From the NCBI RefSeq assembly GCF_003614885.1, contig NZ_QZMS01000007.1, positions 682,001 through 746,000 on the forward strand: 64,000 nt of DNA, given 5' to 3'. Source of the stretch: Photobacterium salinisoli. GTDB taxonomy: Bacteria > Pseudomonadota > Gammaproteobacteria > Enterobacterales > Vibrionaceae. This document shows, piece after piece, positions 8,832-18,468 of the stretch; position 1 is the first letter of the stretch, and each line of letters opens with the position of its first letter. A model generated the notes under the pieces. It ran no database searches and had not been told where the DNA came from. It worked only from the letters and a program-made list of their open reading frames with translations. A program made the position numbers and the translations under genes.

Positions 8832-10139
8832 TCAGTGGCCTGCTACGACGTAAAAGTAATAAATCATTGAGATGGCAATGAGATACACAGACCAGTGATC
8901 TTCTTTATAGCGTTGGGTTGCCAGTTTGAGAAAGGCATAAACGACCATGGCTGCTGCAATACCGTTACCAGAATTAAAGCTAAAGATAGTCATGGCGACA
9001 CAGACAAAAGCCGGGAGATACTGTGTGATGTCATCGTAGTTTACTTTTCGCATCGAAGACATCATGGCGAAACCAATATAAATCAGCACTGGTGCGGTCG
9101 CTGCTGTCGGAATCAGAGTCACCAGCGGTGAAATAAACAGGGTCAGAACAAACAAGGCTGCCGTGAATACCGCGGTTAAACCGGTACGGCCGCCTGCCTC
9201 TACACCCGCAGAGCTTTCCAGATATGTGGTCAGTACCGGGCACGAGAACAGCGAACCAAAGGTAGTCGCACAAGAGTCTACGTGGAAGTTTTTCTCAATG
9301 CCCGGCAGGTTACCGTCTTTATCCAGATAGCCCGCCTGCGCACCAACTCCCAGCAAGGTACCCAGGGTCGAGAAGAAATCCGGGATAAAAAAGGCCAGCA
9401 GGAAAGGCAGATACTGCGGTGACAGGGCACCGACGATATCAAGCTGAAACAGCAGATCATCCACACCGCCCGGCATGGCAAACATATGGGTAGGTAACTG
9501 GGTGACACCGAGTGGAATGCCCACCAAAGTGGTGATCAGCACTGCCAGAATAATGCCACCACGGGTTTTGCGGGCCACGAAAAACAGCACCAGGAAAAAC
9601 CCGAAAAAGGCCAGCAGGGCGTCGGTTGATGCCAGATCGCCAAAAATCAGCACATTTTTCTTGGCATTGGCAACCACTATGCCTGCCTGCTTGAGACCAA
9701 GCAGCGCGATAAACAGCCCAATGCCGACGCCGACTGAGACTTTGATACTCGGTGGTATGATGCGAACGATGAAATTTCTGATCCCTAAAAAGGACACCAG
9801 CATAAACAACACACCGCTGATAAAAACGATGCCGGAGGCAACCGGCAGCGGGACACCGCCGCCCAGAAGGGTAAATGAGAATATCGCCACGCTGCCCAGG
9901 CCCGGCGCCAGAATAAACGGTCGGTTGGTATAAAGTGCCATCGCCAGGGTAGTGAGTATTGTCATGATCACGGTCACTGTCATGGCAGAGGCAAAGGGAA
10001 TGCCCCCTTTGCTCAACATACCGGGTACTACGGCCACCACATAGGCCATAGTGGCGAAGGTGGTAAATCCGGCGATAAACTCCGTTCTGATATCTGTGCC
10101 ATTTTCTTGCAGTTTGAAAAAGTCCTTTATGCGTTCCAT
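8832..10139 (-). CDS. NCS2-family purine permease, AzgA type
   Basis: A 435-residue integral membrane protein with about 12-14 hydrophobic segments, of the AzgA/AdeQ/GhxP branch of nucleobase-cation symporters (adenine, guanine or hypoxanthine uptake). Seen: the N-terminal block RTEFIAGFTTFATMAYVVAV, the GVGIGLFIALLG segment, and the conserved TTYLESSAGVEAGGRTGLTA block. The ATG directly abuts the stop codon of the deaminase-like gene upstream (no spacer), so the two are translationally linked. It most likely imports the base released or used by that enzyme. Confidence 0.92.
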   Translation of the reverse strand: MERIKDFFKLQENGTDIRTEFIAGFTTFATMAYVVAVVPGMLSKGGIPFASAMTVTVIMTILTTLAMALYTNRPFILAPGLGSVAIFSFTLLGGGVPLPVASGIVFISGVLFMLVSFLGIRNFIVRIIPPSIKVSVGVGIGLFIALLGLKQAGIVVANAKKNVLIFGDLASTDALLAFFGFFLVLFFVARKTRGGIILAVLITTLVGIPLGVTQLPTHMFAMPGGVDDLLFQLDIVGALSPQYLPFLLAFFIPDFFSTLGTLLGVGAQAGYLDKDGNLPGIEKNFHVDSCATTFGSLFSCPVLTTYLESSAGVEAGGRTGLTAVFTAALFVLTLFISPLVTLIPTAATAPVLIYIGFAMMSSMRKVNYDDITQYLPAFVCVAMTIFSFNSGNGIAAAMVVYAFLKLATQRYKEDHWSVYLIAISMIYYFYVVAGH

Positions 10140-11252
10140 TTACTTCTTTCCGTTATGTTCACGTCGATACAGAATTAATTCTTTGGTACTTAATGCCGGC
10201 TGATAGTCCAGCTGTGCAAACAATTCATCAAAGCAGCGGCTCCATTCTTTCGCCCAGAGTGCAATCTGGGCTGTGGGCAGCCAGCTTGCGTAGAGGCTGT
10301 TCAGCATCATGGTTTTCAGGCTGTACACATCAAAGCCGAAATCCTCAACCATCACCTGATAACACTTGCTGGTATTGGTATCGTGCATGTGCCAGTCGTC
10401 GGTGCAGGGAATAATGTTCAGACCTGCTTCTGCCATCGCGCGTATCGGGTGTTTTACCCGCCATTCCTGATGATCGGGCCATTGCTGCAGAAAATAAGTG
10501 TTGGACGGCACCACGGTAAAAGGGATGCCCAGCGCCGCATACTTCGCCATCAGGGTTGGGTTGTCTATGATGCTGTAGCCATGATCAATCCGATCAACAC
10601 CGATGAGCTCAATGCCGGTTTCGACATTGCGCCAGTGCAGGCCAAATTCAGAACAATGCGCTGTCAGCCGGTAGCCATGTCTCGCCGCCAGCCGGTATGC
10701 TTTCCAGAAATGTTCAACCGGCGCCTGATGCTCTTTGTAATCGATCCCTATGCCCAGCACATAAGGGTGCGGGTGGGCAATCATGGCTTCCACCATAGCA
10801 ACAGCGGCTTCAGGCGAATTTTCACGGTTGATGGAGGGGATCAGACGTATGGTGATATCAAACACCTGCTGGCAATGATCTATGGTGCGCACCAGCGCAT
10901 CATTGACCTCTGCGTAGGGCAAAGCCACATCGGAAGGGTTCCAGAAGGTTTCAATGTATTTCACACCACTGTGGTGGGCATCTTCTGCGACTTCAAACAA
11001 CACTCTTTCATAATCGACCGTTTCCTGCATCAATTGATAAAGGAATGTCAGAGCGGCAATCCCGCCTTTGCGCGGGCCGCCAGGCGTCTGATAAGCGCGG
11101 TAGTAGCTTTTGGCCTCGGCTTCCGGAAGATCAACCTGGTACTTGCGGGCAAGGTCCAGCATGGTGCTCAGTCTTACCCCGCCCAGCAAGTGATAATGAA
11201 TATCTGCTTTGGGCAGGCGGCGAATAAATTCAGGTAAAGTCAGGGTAGTCAC
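10140..11252 (-). CDS. Adenosine/adenine deaminase-like amidohydrolase
   Basis: A 370-residue member of the adenosine-deaminase-like amidohydrolases. The zinc and catalytic residues are all present: H19 and H21 (DIHYH), H199 and E202 (HCSEF), H224 (RIDHGY) and D285-D286 (CTDDW). The surroundings differ from classical adenosine deaminase (HCSE instead of HAGE, CTDDW instead of NTDDP, HYH instead of HxH with T or L), so the substrate may be another 6-aminopurine. It abuts an AzgA-type permease and lies 124 bp downstream of a LysR gene on the same strand. The fold is near certain; calling it Add would be too bold. Confidence 0.85.
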   Translation of the reverse strand: MTTLTLPEFIRRLPKADIHYHLLGGVRLSTMLDLARKYQVDLPEAEAKSYYRAYQTPGGPRKGGIAALTFLYQLMQETVDYERVLFEVAEDAHHSGVKYIETFWNPSDVALPYAEVNDALVRTIDHCQQVFDITIRLIPSINRENSPEAAVAMVEAMIAHPHPYVLGIGIDYKEHQAPVEHFWKAYRLAARHGYRLTAHCSEFGLHWRNVETGIELIGVDRIDHGYSIIDNPTLMAKYAALGIPFTVVPSNTYFLQQWPDHQEWRVKHPIRAMAEAGLNIIPCTDDWHMHDTNTSKCYQVMVEDFGFDVYSLKTMMLNSLYASWLPTAQIALWAKEWSRCFDELFAQLDYQPALSTKELILYRREHNGKK

Positions 11253-11316
11253 GTATCCATACTCAATCTGCTACATCAGTTGAGAAGCAGTTTGGAGAGA
11301 AGGGCGAACATTGTGA

Positions 11317-11371
11317 AATGCTGTTTTCGGTATGTTGATGCTGAATCTGCATCAATGTCTGAAACAGCATT
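11317..11371 (-). other. Nested inverted repeat between the LysR gene and the deaminase-like gene
   Basis: The outer arms AATGCTGTTT (11317-11326) and AAACAGCATT (11362-11371) are perfect, and the inner arms TTGATGC (11335-11341) and GCATCAA (11349-11355) are also perfect. Together they form a long interrupted stem five bases behind the LysR stop codon and about 65 bp before the deaminase start. No T-run follows on the minus strand. It could be an operator, an attenuator-like leader or a processed intercistronic structure. Confidence 0.5.
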
Positions 11372-11376
11372 GTGGG

Positions 11377-12291
11377 TTAGCCGGCCGGCAAGAGCTGCCA
11401 GCCAGCTTCGGCCTGTTGTTGCAGGTATTGCCAGAACGCTTCGGCAATGTCAGGTAGCCGCGCCTGATTGCGGTACAGCCGGATTTTGTAGGGAATACGC
11501 CAGACATCAGGGCTGAGTTTAATCAATCGCCGCTCTTTTAATTCTTCTTCGATCAGGCAATCGGGCAACCATGCCACGCCTTTACCCCGGAGCGCCATGT
11601 CTTTATGCAACTGACACATTGATGACTCAAACACCGGATGGCAGGGAAAATTAGCCGGTTGCCCGAGTGCGTTTTCGATTAGCCGGGCAGTGTAACTTTC
11701 GGGGGAATAGCGTAATAAGGGAGTAAGGTTGTCCGGCCCGGGTTTAAAGAGCGGGGCGCCATGATGATCAGTCGCGGAGACCAGATAGAAATGCCCCTCT
11801 CCAATGGCAATATTCTGAAATGGCGGTTGATGCAAGGCCAGGGCATCAAAGGCAAACAGGAAATCGCTGCGCCCTTCGGTCAAAGATTCAATGGCGTAAT
11901 CCAGCCTGAGCACGTCAACACTGTATTCGAGACTCAGTTCCTGACTGGCGAAGTCCATCAGATTCATCAAAGTGGGCGATGCCAGAGAATGCGGCGTCGC
12001 AACACGAAGCGGTGTAAAAACGGGTCGCGGCTGACTGCTTAACTGAGACAGACCATGGTCAAGCTGCATCAGCAGATTACGAGCCAGTGAATGAAATTGC
12101 TTACCTGCCTGCGTCAGGCTGATCGGTGTTGTGCTTCTATCAATCAGTTGCACACCCACGGCCTCTTCCAGAGATTTAATATGGCGTCCGAACGCGGGCT
12201 GAGTAATGTGCCGGGCTTTGGCCGCACGGGAAAAGTTTCGGACTTCACAAAGCACGATAAAGTCTTCTAACCATTTAGTATCAAGATTCAT
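11377..12291 (-). CDS. LysR-family transcriptional regulator (HypT/YjiE-like)
   Basis: A 304-residue LysR regulator with an N-terminal winged helix (DTKWLEDFIVLCEVRNFSRA, then QPAFGRHIKSLEEAVGVQL) and a C-terminal effector domain with SSMCQLHKDMALRGKGVAWL. The opening and the YSPESYTARLIENAL block recall E. coli HypT (YjiE), the hypochlorite-responsive regulator, but similarity is partial, so the stimulus is open. Translation could start at TTG 12297; ATG 12291 is preferred. It lies upstream of the deaminase/permease pair on the same strand and is the likely regulator of that pair. Confidence 0.88.
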   Translation of the reverse strand: MNLDTKWLEDFIVLCEVRNFSRAAKARHITQPAFGRHIKSLEEAVGVQLIDRSTTPISLTQAGKQFHSLARNLLMQLDHGLSQLSSQPRPVFTPLRVATPHSLASPTLMNLMDFASQELSLEYSVDVLRLDYAIESLTEGRSDFLFAFDALALHQPPFQNIAIGEGHFYLVSATDHHGAPLFKPGPDNLTPLLRYSPESYTARLIENALGQPANFPCHPVFESSMCQLHKDMALRGKGVAWLPDCLIEEELKERRLIKLSPDVWRIPYKIRLYRNQARLPDIAEAFWQYLQQQAEAGWQLLPAG

Positions 12292-12466
12292 CGACAATCA
12301 CTTCACTGCAAACCACACATAGTGGACCGGATATTATCACAGGAAATGGCACCCACTGGCCCGACGGCCAGAATAACGCACTGCAGCAGCGTATTAGTGT
12401 TACTTGTCTGGCTACGGTAAGATTGGGAGAAATTTTACTGATGAAGCATTGAGAAGGGCAGGCAGT

Positions 12467-12733
12467 ATGCAAGATGATGAGATCATGACAGGTGAAATGC
12501 TGGTGGAAACAGTTGAAAATCAACTGGCTGAAGGCAATCCGATTAAAGTAAAAGAAACGCTGATGCGGCTCGTGATGACAGGGACGCCAAGGGAAGAAGC
12601 CATCGAGATGATTGCCTGTGCATTGTCAATTGAAGTGTTTGATGTGGTGAAAAATGACGGTGAATTTAACCTGAAGCGCTACTCAGACAATCTCGATGCC
12701 TTACCCGACATGGACTGGGAGATTGAAGACTGA
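12467..12733 (+). CDS. Small conserved acidic protein, function unknown
   Basis: An 88-residue acidic protein with no membrane segment. It has a helical pattern (GEMLVETVENQLAEG, then VKETLMRLVMTGTPREEAIEM) and an end rich in Asp (LPDMDWEIED). Similar short proteins of unknown role occur in many gammaproteobacteria. The frame is open back to 12404, but only a TTG is available there; ATG 12467 has GGCAGG close upstream. It is divergent from the LysR gene and followed by its own terminator, so it is probably a single-gene unit. Confidence 0.7.
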   Translation: MQDDEIMTGEMLVETVENQLAEGNPIKVKETLMRLVMTGTPREEAIEMIACALSIEVFDVVKNDGEFNLKRYSDNLDALPDMDWEIED

Positions 12734-12758
12734 TCGTGCTCTTCCCGTCGGATTTTCC

Positions 12759-12784
12759 ACGCCACCTAGGGTGGCGTTCTTATT
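12759..12784 (+). terminator. Terminator after the small acidic protein gene
   Basis: Perfect 8-bp stem ACGCCACC / GGTGGCGT with a 3-nt loop and a T-rich tail (TCTTATTT). The remaining sequence up to ald (12785-13178) is AT-rich and must hold the ald promoter, but I see no site I would name beyond the GCAAGGAAA ribosome-binding site. Confidence 0.75.
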
Positions 12785-13178
12785 TATACCCGCTGAAATC
12801 CTTATCTATAGTGATAAATCCCCCTCATTAGCGAAGCTGATGGGTAAAAACCAGCATTTTATATGGCTGAAACGAAACTGATAGCATCTCTGCATTTATT
12901 TAAGTAATGAAGATTATCAGTAAGGTCAAAAATGCTTAATTGGAGTATATATTCAGACTTAAAGACTGCGAAATGGACTTGAAACTAGTTCCAAGGGCTA
13001 ACTATTGGTGTTTTCTTGACCTTTTGTAGTGTGATGGCTGTCATAAACAGAGTGATGTGCTGTCAAATCTGTTATGGCTGGTTTCATTTGTTGCTTTTAG
13101 GTTAAAAAACGGTGACACATTTCAAATGTATTCCATTATTGTTTTCACAACCTCTGACAAGCCGCAAGGAAACTAACA

Positions 13179-14294
13179 ATGATTATTGGTGTACCAAAGG
13201 AAATTAAAGTTCATGAATACCGCGTAGGCATGGTGCCTGCTTCTGTCAACGAAGCGGTTGCCCATGGCCACACTGTGTATGTTGAAACGCAAGCTGGCGC
13301 AGGTATTGGTTTCAGCGATCAGGACTACATTGACGCCGGTGCAAAAATTCTGCCGACCGCCGCTGATGTGTTTGCAGAAGCTGAAATGATTGTGAAGGTT
13401 AAAGAACCTCAGGCAGTAGAGCGTGCCATGCTGCGCGAAGGTCAGATTCTGTTTACTTACCTGCACCTGGCACCGGATCCAGAACAGACAAAAGATCTGG
13501 TTGACAGTAAAGCGGTATGTATTGCGTACGAAACCGTTACTGATGATTTTGGCCGCTTGCCTCTTCTGGCACCTATGTCCGAAGTCGCTGGACGTATGTC
13601 AATTCAGGCCGGTGCTTTTGCGCTGGAAAAATCTCGCGGCGGCAGCGGTATGCTGCTGGCTGGTGTTCCGGGTGTTGAACCTGCGAAAGTCGTGATTATC
13701 GGTGGTGGTGTCGTTGGTGCGAACGCTGCTCAGATGGCTGTCGGCCTGCGTGCGAACGTTGTCGTTCTGGATCGTAGCATTGATGTGTTGCGTAAACTGG
13801 ATGCGCAGTTCGATGGCAAGGTACAGTGCGTGTATTCAACCAAAGACGCGATTGAAAAGCATGTACTGGAAGCTGATCTGGTCATCGGTGGTGTGCTGGT
13901 GGCAGGTGCCGCAGCGCCTAAGCTGGTAACAGCAGAAATGGTTAAGAAGATGAAACCTGGCTCAGCCATTGTGGATGTGGCCATTGACCAGGGCGGTTGT
14001 GTTGAAACTTCTCATGCGACGACCCACAGCGAGCCAACTTTCATTGTTGATGATGTTGTTCACTACTGTGTTGCCAACATGCCTGGCGCAGTTGCCCGTA
14101 CTTCTACCTTTGCACTCAATAACGTGACATTGCCATATATCCTGAAACTGGCAAACAAAGGTTATAAAGCGGCGCTGCAGGAAGACAAACACCTGCTGAA
14201 CGGGCTGAACGTTTACCGTGGTCAAATTACTTGTCACGAAGTATCAACAGCCTTGGATCTGCCATTCGTTGAGGCTGCTAAAGCGCTGGCTTGA
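13179..14294 (+). CDS. ald: Alanine dehydrogenase
   Basis: A 371-residue NAD-dependent L-alanine dehydrogenase, the usual family length; it converts L-alanine to pyruvate and ammonia reversibly. The N-terminus [10 protein letters not shown], the substrate lysine K75 (VKVKEP) and catalytic H96 (TYLHLAPDP) match the known family positions. The NAD-binding motif [16 protein letters not shown] follows at about 170. AAGGAAA precedes the ATG by 7 bases. It is monocistronic with a strong terminator. Regulation by an Lrp/AldR-type activator is common in the family, but no such site was identified. Confidence 0.96.
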   Translation: MIIGVPKEIKVHEYRVGMVPASVNEAVAHGHTVYVETQAGAGIGFSDQDYIDAGAKILPTAADVFAEAEMIVKVKEPQAVERAMLREGQILFTYLHLAPDPEQTKDLVDSKAVCIAYETVTDDFGRLPLLAPMSEVAGRMSIQAGAFALEKSRGGSGMLLAGVPGVEPAKVVIIGGGVVGANAAQMAVGLRANVVVLDRSIDVLRKLDAQFDGKVQCVYSTKDAIEKHVLEADLVIGGVLVAGAAAPKLVTAEMVKKMKPGSAIVDVAIDQGGCVETSHATTHSEPTFIVDDVVHYCVANMPGAVARTSTFALNNVTLPYILKLANKGYKAALQEDKHLLNGLNVYRGQITCHEVSTALDLPFVEAAKALA

Positions 14295-14322
14295 TTAGAC
14301 TAAACGTTGGATGATAGTTTTT

Positions 14323-14350
14323 AAATCCCTGCTCCGGCAGGGATTTTTTT
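14323..14350 (+). terminator. Rho-independent terminator of ald
   Basis: Perfect 10-bp stem AAATCCCTGC / GCAGGGATTT closed by the stable tetraloop TCCG and followed by a run of T. The gap to the next gene (14295-14634) otherwise holds only the opposing terminator at 14574-14605. Confidence 0.92.
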
Positions 14351-14573
14351 ATGCCTGATAAAAATGAGCGCAAGTAAGATCACTGAAGTCTGATCAATAT
14401 CTGTTGGTGATTTATCGACGTATTAAGCGAATTGATAACTAATAGATAAAGAGAAGTATATTAAGCCTGTCTTTTATGTCTGGGTAATTTGTCATTTCAA
14501 AGCAATCAGTCAGGTGAAATGCGATCCTCCTAACAACTCTGAGTGTCAGGATTTAAATTGATAATACTCTGAC

Positions 14574-14605
14574 AAAACAAAAAGCCCTTATGAGAACATA
14601 AGGGC
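14574..14605 (-). terminator. Rho-independent terminator of the L,D-transpeptidase gene
   Basis: Read on the minus strand: 9-bp stem GCCCTTATG / CATAAGGGC with a 4-nt loop, then TTTTTGTTTTG. It lies 30 bp after the stop codon. Confidence 0.88.
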
Positions 14606-14634
14606 GAGAAATAAAATTAATCAATCAGGTTGGA

Positions 14635-15282
14635 TTATGCGCGAGCGTATATAACGCTGCCACCTTTAATGGTGTCGATGATTTTCTTGGAAAGCTTTGC
14701 CGGAAGAGCAGGGCATCCCCAGCTGCGGCCTAAATAACCGTGGCGACGAATGAAATCTTCAGTGGCATAGGGAGCACCGTGAACAACGATATAACGGCGA
14801 CGTGCATTGTCATTAAGGCCTTTTGTCAGGCCATCAAGGCGCAGTGAATACCCATTACCCCCGAAGTAGGTAGTATCGGTCAGAAAAGTCCCTAATGAAG
14901 TTTGGCGTGAATCGATGATATTCGAAAAGTGTTTTGCAACCACACCACCACTGTTGACCCCATGTGTGACGTAAGTGTGGTAGAGCAGTTTATTGTGTTT
15001 CAGATCGATAACAAAAAAACGCTTCTCAGTAGACGGCTTACTGTAGTCAATAATAGTCAGTAACTGTTTTTTTCGTTCCTTGGTATCGTAATAAGCATTA
15101 TAACCATTTTTAAATACTTCGAAGTCTAGCTTTCCTTGCAAACCCGCCTGTTCATAAACATATTTAATAATGATTTCAGGATTCTGAGTTTGTTGTGAAA
15201 GTGGTCCCTTAATTGTGCTTGCTGATGCATACTGTGGTAAATAACAAAACAGCAAAATGAATAGGTAGATGGCTTGTTTCAT
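14635..15282 (-). CDS. Exported L,D-transpeptidase-like murein enzyme
   Basis: A 215-residue protein with a cleavable signal peptide (hydrophobic residues 4-16, cleavage near YASAS). The catalytic domain has the YIVVHGAPYA histidine motif and the RSWGCPALP cysteine motif of the murein L,D-transpeptidase family. These enzymes act in the periplasm on tetrapeptide stems, making 3-3 crosslinks or attaching proteins. There is no LysM or other anchoring domain, so it is a minimal form. Neighbouring genes do not suggest a more precise role. Confidence 0.85.
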   Translation of the reverse strand: MKQAIYLFILLFCYLPQYASASTIKGPLSQQTQNPEIIIKYVYEQAGLQGKLDFEVFKNGYNAYYDTKERKKQLLTIIDYSKPSTEKRFFVIDLKHNKLLYHTYVTHGVNSGGVVAKHFSNIIDSRQTSLGTFLTDTTYFGGNGYSLRLDGLTKGLNDNARRRYIVVHGAPYATEDFIRRHGYLGRSWGCPALPAKLSKKIIDTIKGGSVIYARA

Positions 15283-15691
15283 TTCCTTGTTTACACTCTT
15301 TTAATTAGTTGGTGCCAGTGACGATAGGACTCTACCATAGGATTTGAATTTTTTTAGCCCTTGTATTGAAAGGGTTAAGTTAAAATTATTCCATCATGAA
15401 AGTGTTTAAATTTTCTGTGATTATATATTTATCAATATAAAACAGCGCATTAGAATATGAACATTGTTTAATCTAAAATTAGCTTCAACTTGTCAGCTTT
15501 TTTTACATTTTTAGTAAACTGTCAGTTCAGACATGATTAATATTTTGTTTTAGAAAAGAAAAATAATAGGGAGATAGCAGAAACATCAAATAATCACTCA
15601 TTTGTCTGTTTGTTCTGATTTTGAGCTTGATATCGCATTTTTATGATAGAAAATAATATCTTGGGTCAAAAAATGAACAATGTTGCTGCAT
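15283..15691. other. AT-rich gap between chiA and the L,D-transpeptidase gene
   Basis: About 410 bp with no gene. It must contain the promoter of the minus-strand transpeptidase gene. I see no convincing repeat, operator or RNA beyond the chiA terminator next to it. Confidence 0.4.
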
Positions 15692-15718
15692 AAAAAAGCG
15701 GGCTAGATTGCCCGCTTT
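15692..15718 (-). terminator. Rho-independent terminator of chiA
   Basis: On the minus strand: 9-bp stem AAAGCGGGC / GCCCGCTTT with a 6-nt loop, ending in TTTTTT. It is located 33 bp after the chitinase stop codon. Confidence 0.9.
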
Positions 15719-15750
15719 GGTTAACAACTTAGGAATGACTCATTGATTTG

Positions 15751-18162
15751 TTACTGAATAGTACAGACGGTATCCCAGCTGCCGTCGCTGCCCGGTACCG
15801 AGTTTGTCCACCATTTAGCCTGGTAAACCACGCCATTGTAGATAATCTGGTCGCCGCCGGCCGCATGGCTTGGATTACCTGCCCAGTCAGTTTGTGGCCA
15901 GTTAGGGTAGGTATTCACACCTGTGGTCACACACTCGCCGTTATTGCCATCGCCACCACCATTGTCACCGCCGCCATTACTCAAATCTGCAATCGGCAAG
16001 TCTGGTTGTTCGAATGCCAGTGCATAGTCAGTATTGTTGACGCGTACGCTGTAGTTCGCCGGGCCGGAAATGGGCAGGAAGTAATTCAGGGTCAGCTCAA
16101 AGCTTTCATTGTTACCTAACTGTTTCCAGCTTGGCAGAGTGAACGCGACACGGTGGAAGTTGCCGTCCAGGCCGCCAATGTTGTCGCCTCGGGTATGGCC
16201 AGAAGAGATGACCTGCAGGTTAGCACCGGATTGATCCGACATGTTATCCGGGGTTGATGTCGGGATGTCGAACTGGAACTCAGTACCGCCAGGCAGGACC
16301 TGACCTGTTTTATTGGTCAATGTCATGGTCGGATTGAGCGGGTAGTTCTGATCGCCCACTTTGAATCCGGTGACAGAGACTTCAATATTAACCGCTTCTG
16401 TTGGTATCGCACCCTCGGCAAGCGTGTTGCCATAAGGAGTCGCAGTGGCAAACTTGTTATGGATAGCCTTGGTCATAGTGTCGCCCATGTGGTATTCACC
16501 GTTGCCTGTCTTACAGGCATTTTCGGTAGGGTCCACAGTAGTGCGGTTACCGTTGGCATCCAGATTGTAACAGCTGTAGTCACCGGCCAGTTCCCAGAAC
16601 ATGATACCGCCGATTCCCTGCTCGATAACGTAGTCTGCCTTGGTGTTGATTGATTCCTTATCTTCAGTCGACAGGAAGACTTTTTTGTCTGCATTCCACA
16701 GCCATGGGGCGACAGAGACGCTGTCGTAATGGCGGGTATAGGTGCCGGTCAGCACATCCTGCGGATCGTTAACCGGATCTAAGCCATAGGCTGCGGTATA
16801 GCTGCCGTAAACACCGTTTGCCAGGTTCATGGCATGCCACATCGGGTTAGAGCCTGCGCCCATTTCATTACCGTTGGCGTCTTTGTCGTGCCACATATTA
16901 TCGATACCGATGGCACCGTAACCGCAATTGCTGGTACCAGCGCCTGTACCGGTTGGGCAGTCGCTCTGGTTAGGCAGTGCCGCCTTACCCCAAAGTCCAT
17001 TCGTTCCGCCTGTCACGCCTTGCCAGCCACGGGTGTAATAAGGCACACCAATGTTGATGCGGCCCGCTGGCATTGAGCCGCGGAAATAATGGTAAGCCCA
17101 GTCAGTGTTCAGGTAACCGGTTTTTTTGTACTGCGCTGTGCCGTATACGTTACCGGCTTCCAGCTCCGCATCCAGGCCGCTATCGAACAGAGAGGCGTTG
17201 TGACCCACATAGTCGTTCCAGGCGCCGTGCAGGTCGTAACTCATGATGTTGACATAGTCGAGGTATTTGGTGACCGACATGGTTTCCATACCGCGCAGCA
17301 GATAGCCGGATGACGGTGCCGCAATGGTCAGCATATAGTGGTGGCCGTCTTGCGCACTGGCCTGATCGAGTTTTTCACGCAGCACTTTCATCAGCTCGTG
17401 ATAAGACTTCATTAAATGTGGGCGCATAGCATCGGAGTAAGCGAAGTCATCCGGATTACCGGCTCCTTGCATACTGGTGGGGTATTCGTAGTCGATGTCC
17501 AGGCCGTCAAATTTGTATTGGCGCATCATAGCCACGGCAGAGTCAGCAAACGTCTGAATGCCTTGATGATTGATACTGCCGTCTGCGTTGGTTGTCATGG
17601 TATAGAAGCCGCCGTCAGCGACACGGTTGCCGTTGTCATCAAAGTGGCCCCCGGTTTCCGCCCATCCCCCGATGGAGATCAGTGTTTTAACACCATGTTG
17701 GGCTTTGGCTGTTGCCAGTGCACCGAAGTGGCCTTTAAAGCCGAGTGCCGGGTCTATCTCAACCCCAGGCCACTCTTTACCGACCGCCGGGTTGTCCGGG
17801 TTATTGACATCGCCGATGTTGACTTTGCCGTCAGAGCCGATACTGACGAAGGCATAGTTAATATGAGTCAGGCTGTCCCAGGGGATATCATTGACCAGAT
17901 AGCTGCTTTGCGGGTCGTTACCACTGCGCCAGCTGGTGAAGTAGCCGATAACGCGACGCGGGTGGTCTGCCCCCATTTTTTCGCGGCCATCCTGATCATA
18001 CACAGTACAGTAGGGCACAGTCACACCCGGTGTTTGATATAACCCGTCAGGGCGGCAGTTAGCGGCAGCCTGAGCCTGGAAACTCAGCAAACAGGCTGCG
18101 CTGAGAGTTGCGAGAGCAAAGCCGTGCTTAGCGTGCTTGCGCTTCATATTTAGCTTTAGCAT
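15751..18162 (-). CDS. chiA: Secreted chitinase A, GH18 with C-terminal chitin-binding domain
   Basis: An 803-residue secreted chitinase. Residues 1-32 are a signal peptide ending FQAQA. The GH18 domain carries SIGGWA and the catalytic [10 protein letters not shown] (DxxDxDxE, acid Glu at about 226). A ChiA-type beta-sandwich region follows, then a glycine/asparagine linker, and the last 60 residues form a CBM5/12 chitin-binding module (YPNWPQTDW...YQAKWWT). Length and layout match Vibrio ChiA. It cleaves beta-1,4 GlcNAc links in extracellular chitin and is probably exported by type II secretion. The frame extends 42 codons upstream, but ATG 18162 has AAGGAA seven bases before it and starts a proper signal peptide. 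Confidence 0.95.
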   Translation of the reverse strand: MLKLNMKRKHAKHGFALATLSAACLLSFQAQAAANCRPDGLYQTPGVTVPYCTVYDQDGREKMGADHPRRVIGYFTSWRSGNDPQSSYLVNDIPWDSLTHINYAFVSIGSDGKVNIGDVNNPDNPAVGKEWPGVEIDPALGFKGHFGALATAKAQHGVKTLISIGGWAETGGHFDDNGNRVADGGFYTMTTNADGSINHQGIQTFADSAVAMMRQYKFDGLDIDYEYPTSMQGAGNPDDFAYSDAMRPHLMKSYHELMKVLREKLDQASAQDGHHYMLTIAAPSSGYLLRGMETMSVTKYLDYVNIMSYDLHGAWNDYVGHNASLFDSGLDAELEAGNVYGTAQYKKTGYLNTDWAYHYFRGSMPAGRINIGVPYYTRGWQGVTGGTNGLWGKAALPNQSDCPTGTGAGTSNCGYGAIGIDNMWHDKDANGNEMGAGSNPMWHAMNLANGVYGSYTAAYGLDPVNDPQDVLTGTYTRHYDSVSVAPWLWNADKKVFLSTEDKESINTKADYVIEQGIGGIMFWELAGDYSCYNLDANGNRTTVDPTENACKTGNGEYHMGDTMTKAIHNKFATATPYGNTLAEGAIPTEAVNIEVSVTGFKVGDQNYPLNPTMTLTNKTGQVLPGGTEFQFDIPTSTPDNMSDQSGANLQVISSGHTRGDNIGGLDGNFHRVAFTLPSWKQLGNNESFELTLNYFLPISGPANYSVRVNNTDYALAFEQPDLPIADLSNGGGDNGGGDGNNGECVTTGVNTYPNWPQTDWAGNPSHAAGGDQIIYNGVVYQAKWWTNSVPGSDGSWDTVCTIQ

Positions 18163-18282
18163 TAATGGTTCCTTAGTGAAAAAATCAAACAACAAAATAA
18201 GTAACTGACTTATATTTAGCCGTAAAATTACTATAGGGTTTTCACCGGAACGCCGAGATTTTTTGTTAAAAATTTGATCTAA

Positions 18283-18303
18283 TATCACATAAATAAAGTG
18301 ATA
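18283..18303. promoter_or_regulatory. Inverted repeat in the divergent chiA / tauE promoter region
   Basis: TATCAC-N9-GTGATA lies about 120 bp before chiA and 165 bp before the tauE-like gene, in a 306-bp gap with two outward promoters. It may be an operator for either. It does not fit a CRP site, because the arms face outward. Nothing else stands out in the gap. Confidence 0.35.
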
Positions 18304-18468
18304 ATCTGTAACATTTCCTTAATTATTTTGCGATGGCAATCAAATGGGTGGCTTAATTGCCTTGATGAAATAAATCATTTAATCAATAGATTAGTGCTCT
18401 GTCACCTGTACACTTGTGCAGCCTATAGAGTATAAAGTGGTGCTTTGGAATTACTTTCAGGATCAGAA

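Noticed and set aside
10383..11237. 284-codon plus-strand frame opposite the deaminase-like gene
   Set aside because: It is a shadow of the real gene on the minus strand, with no motif or initiation signal.
12404..12466. TTG start for the small acidic protein
   Set aside because: ATG 12467 is closer to a ribosome-binding site, and the added 21 residues look random.
18163..18288. N-terminal extension of ChiA by 42 codons
   Set aside because: It would place 42 residues before the signal peptide; ATG 18162 has a good ribosome-binding site.
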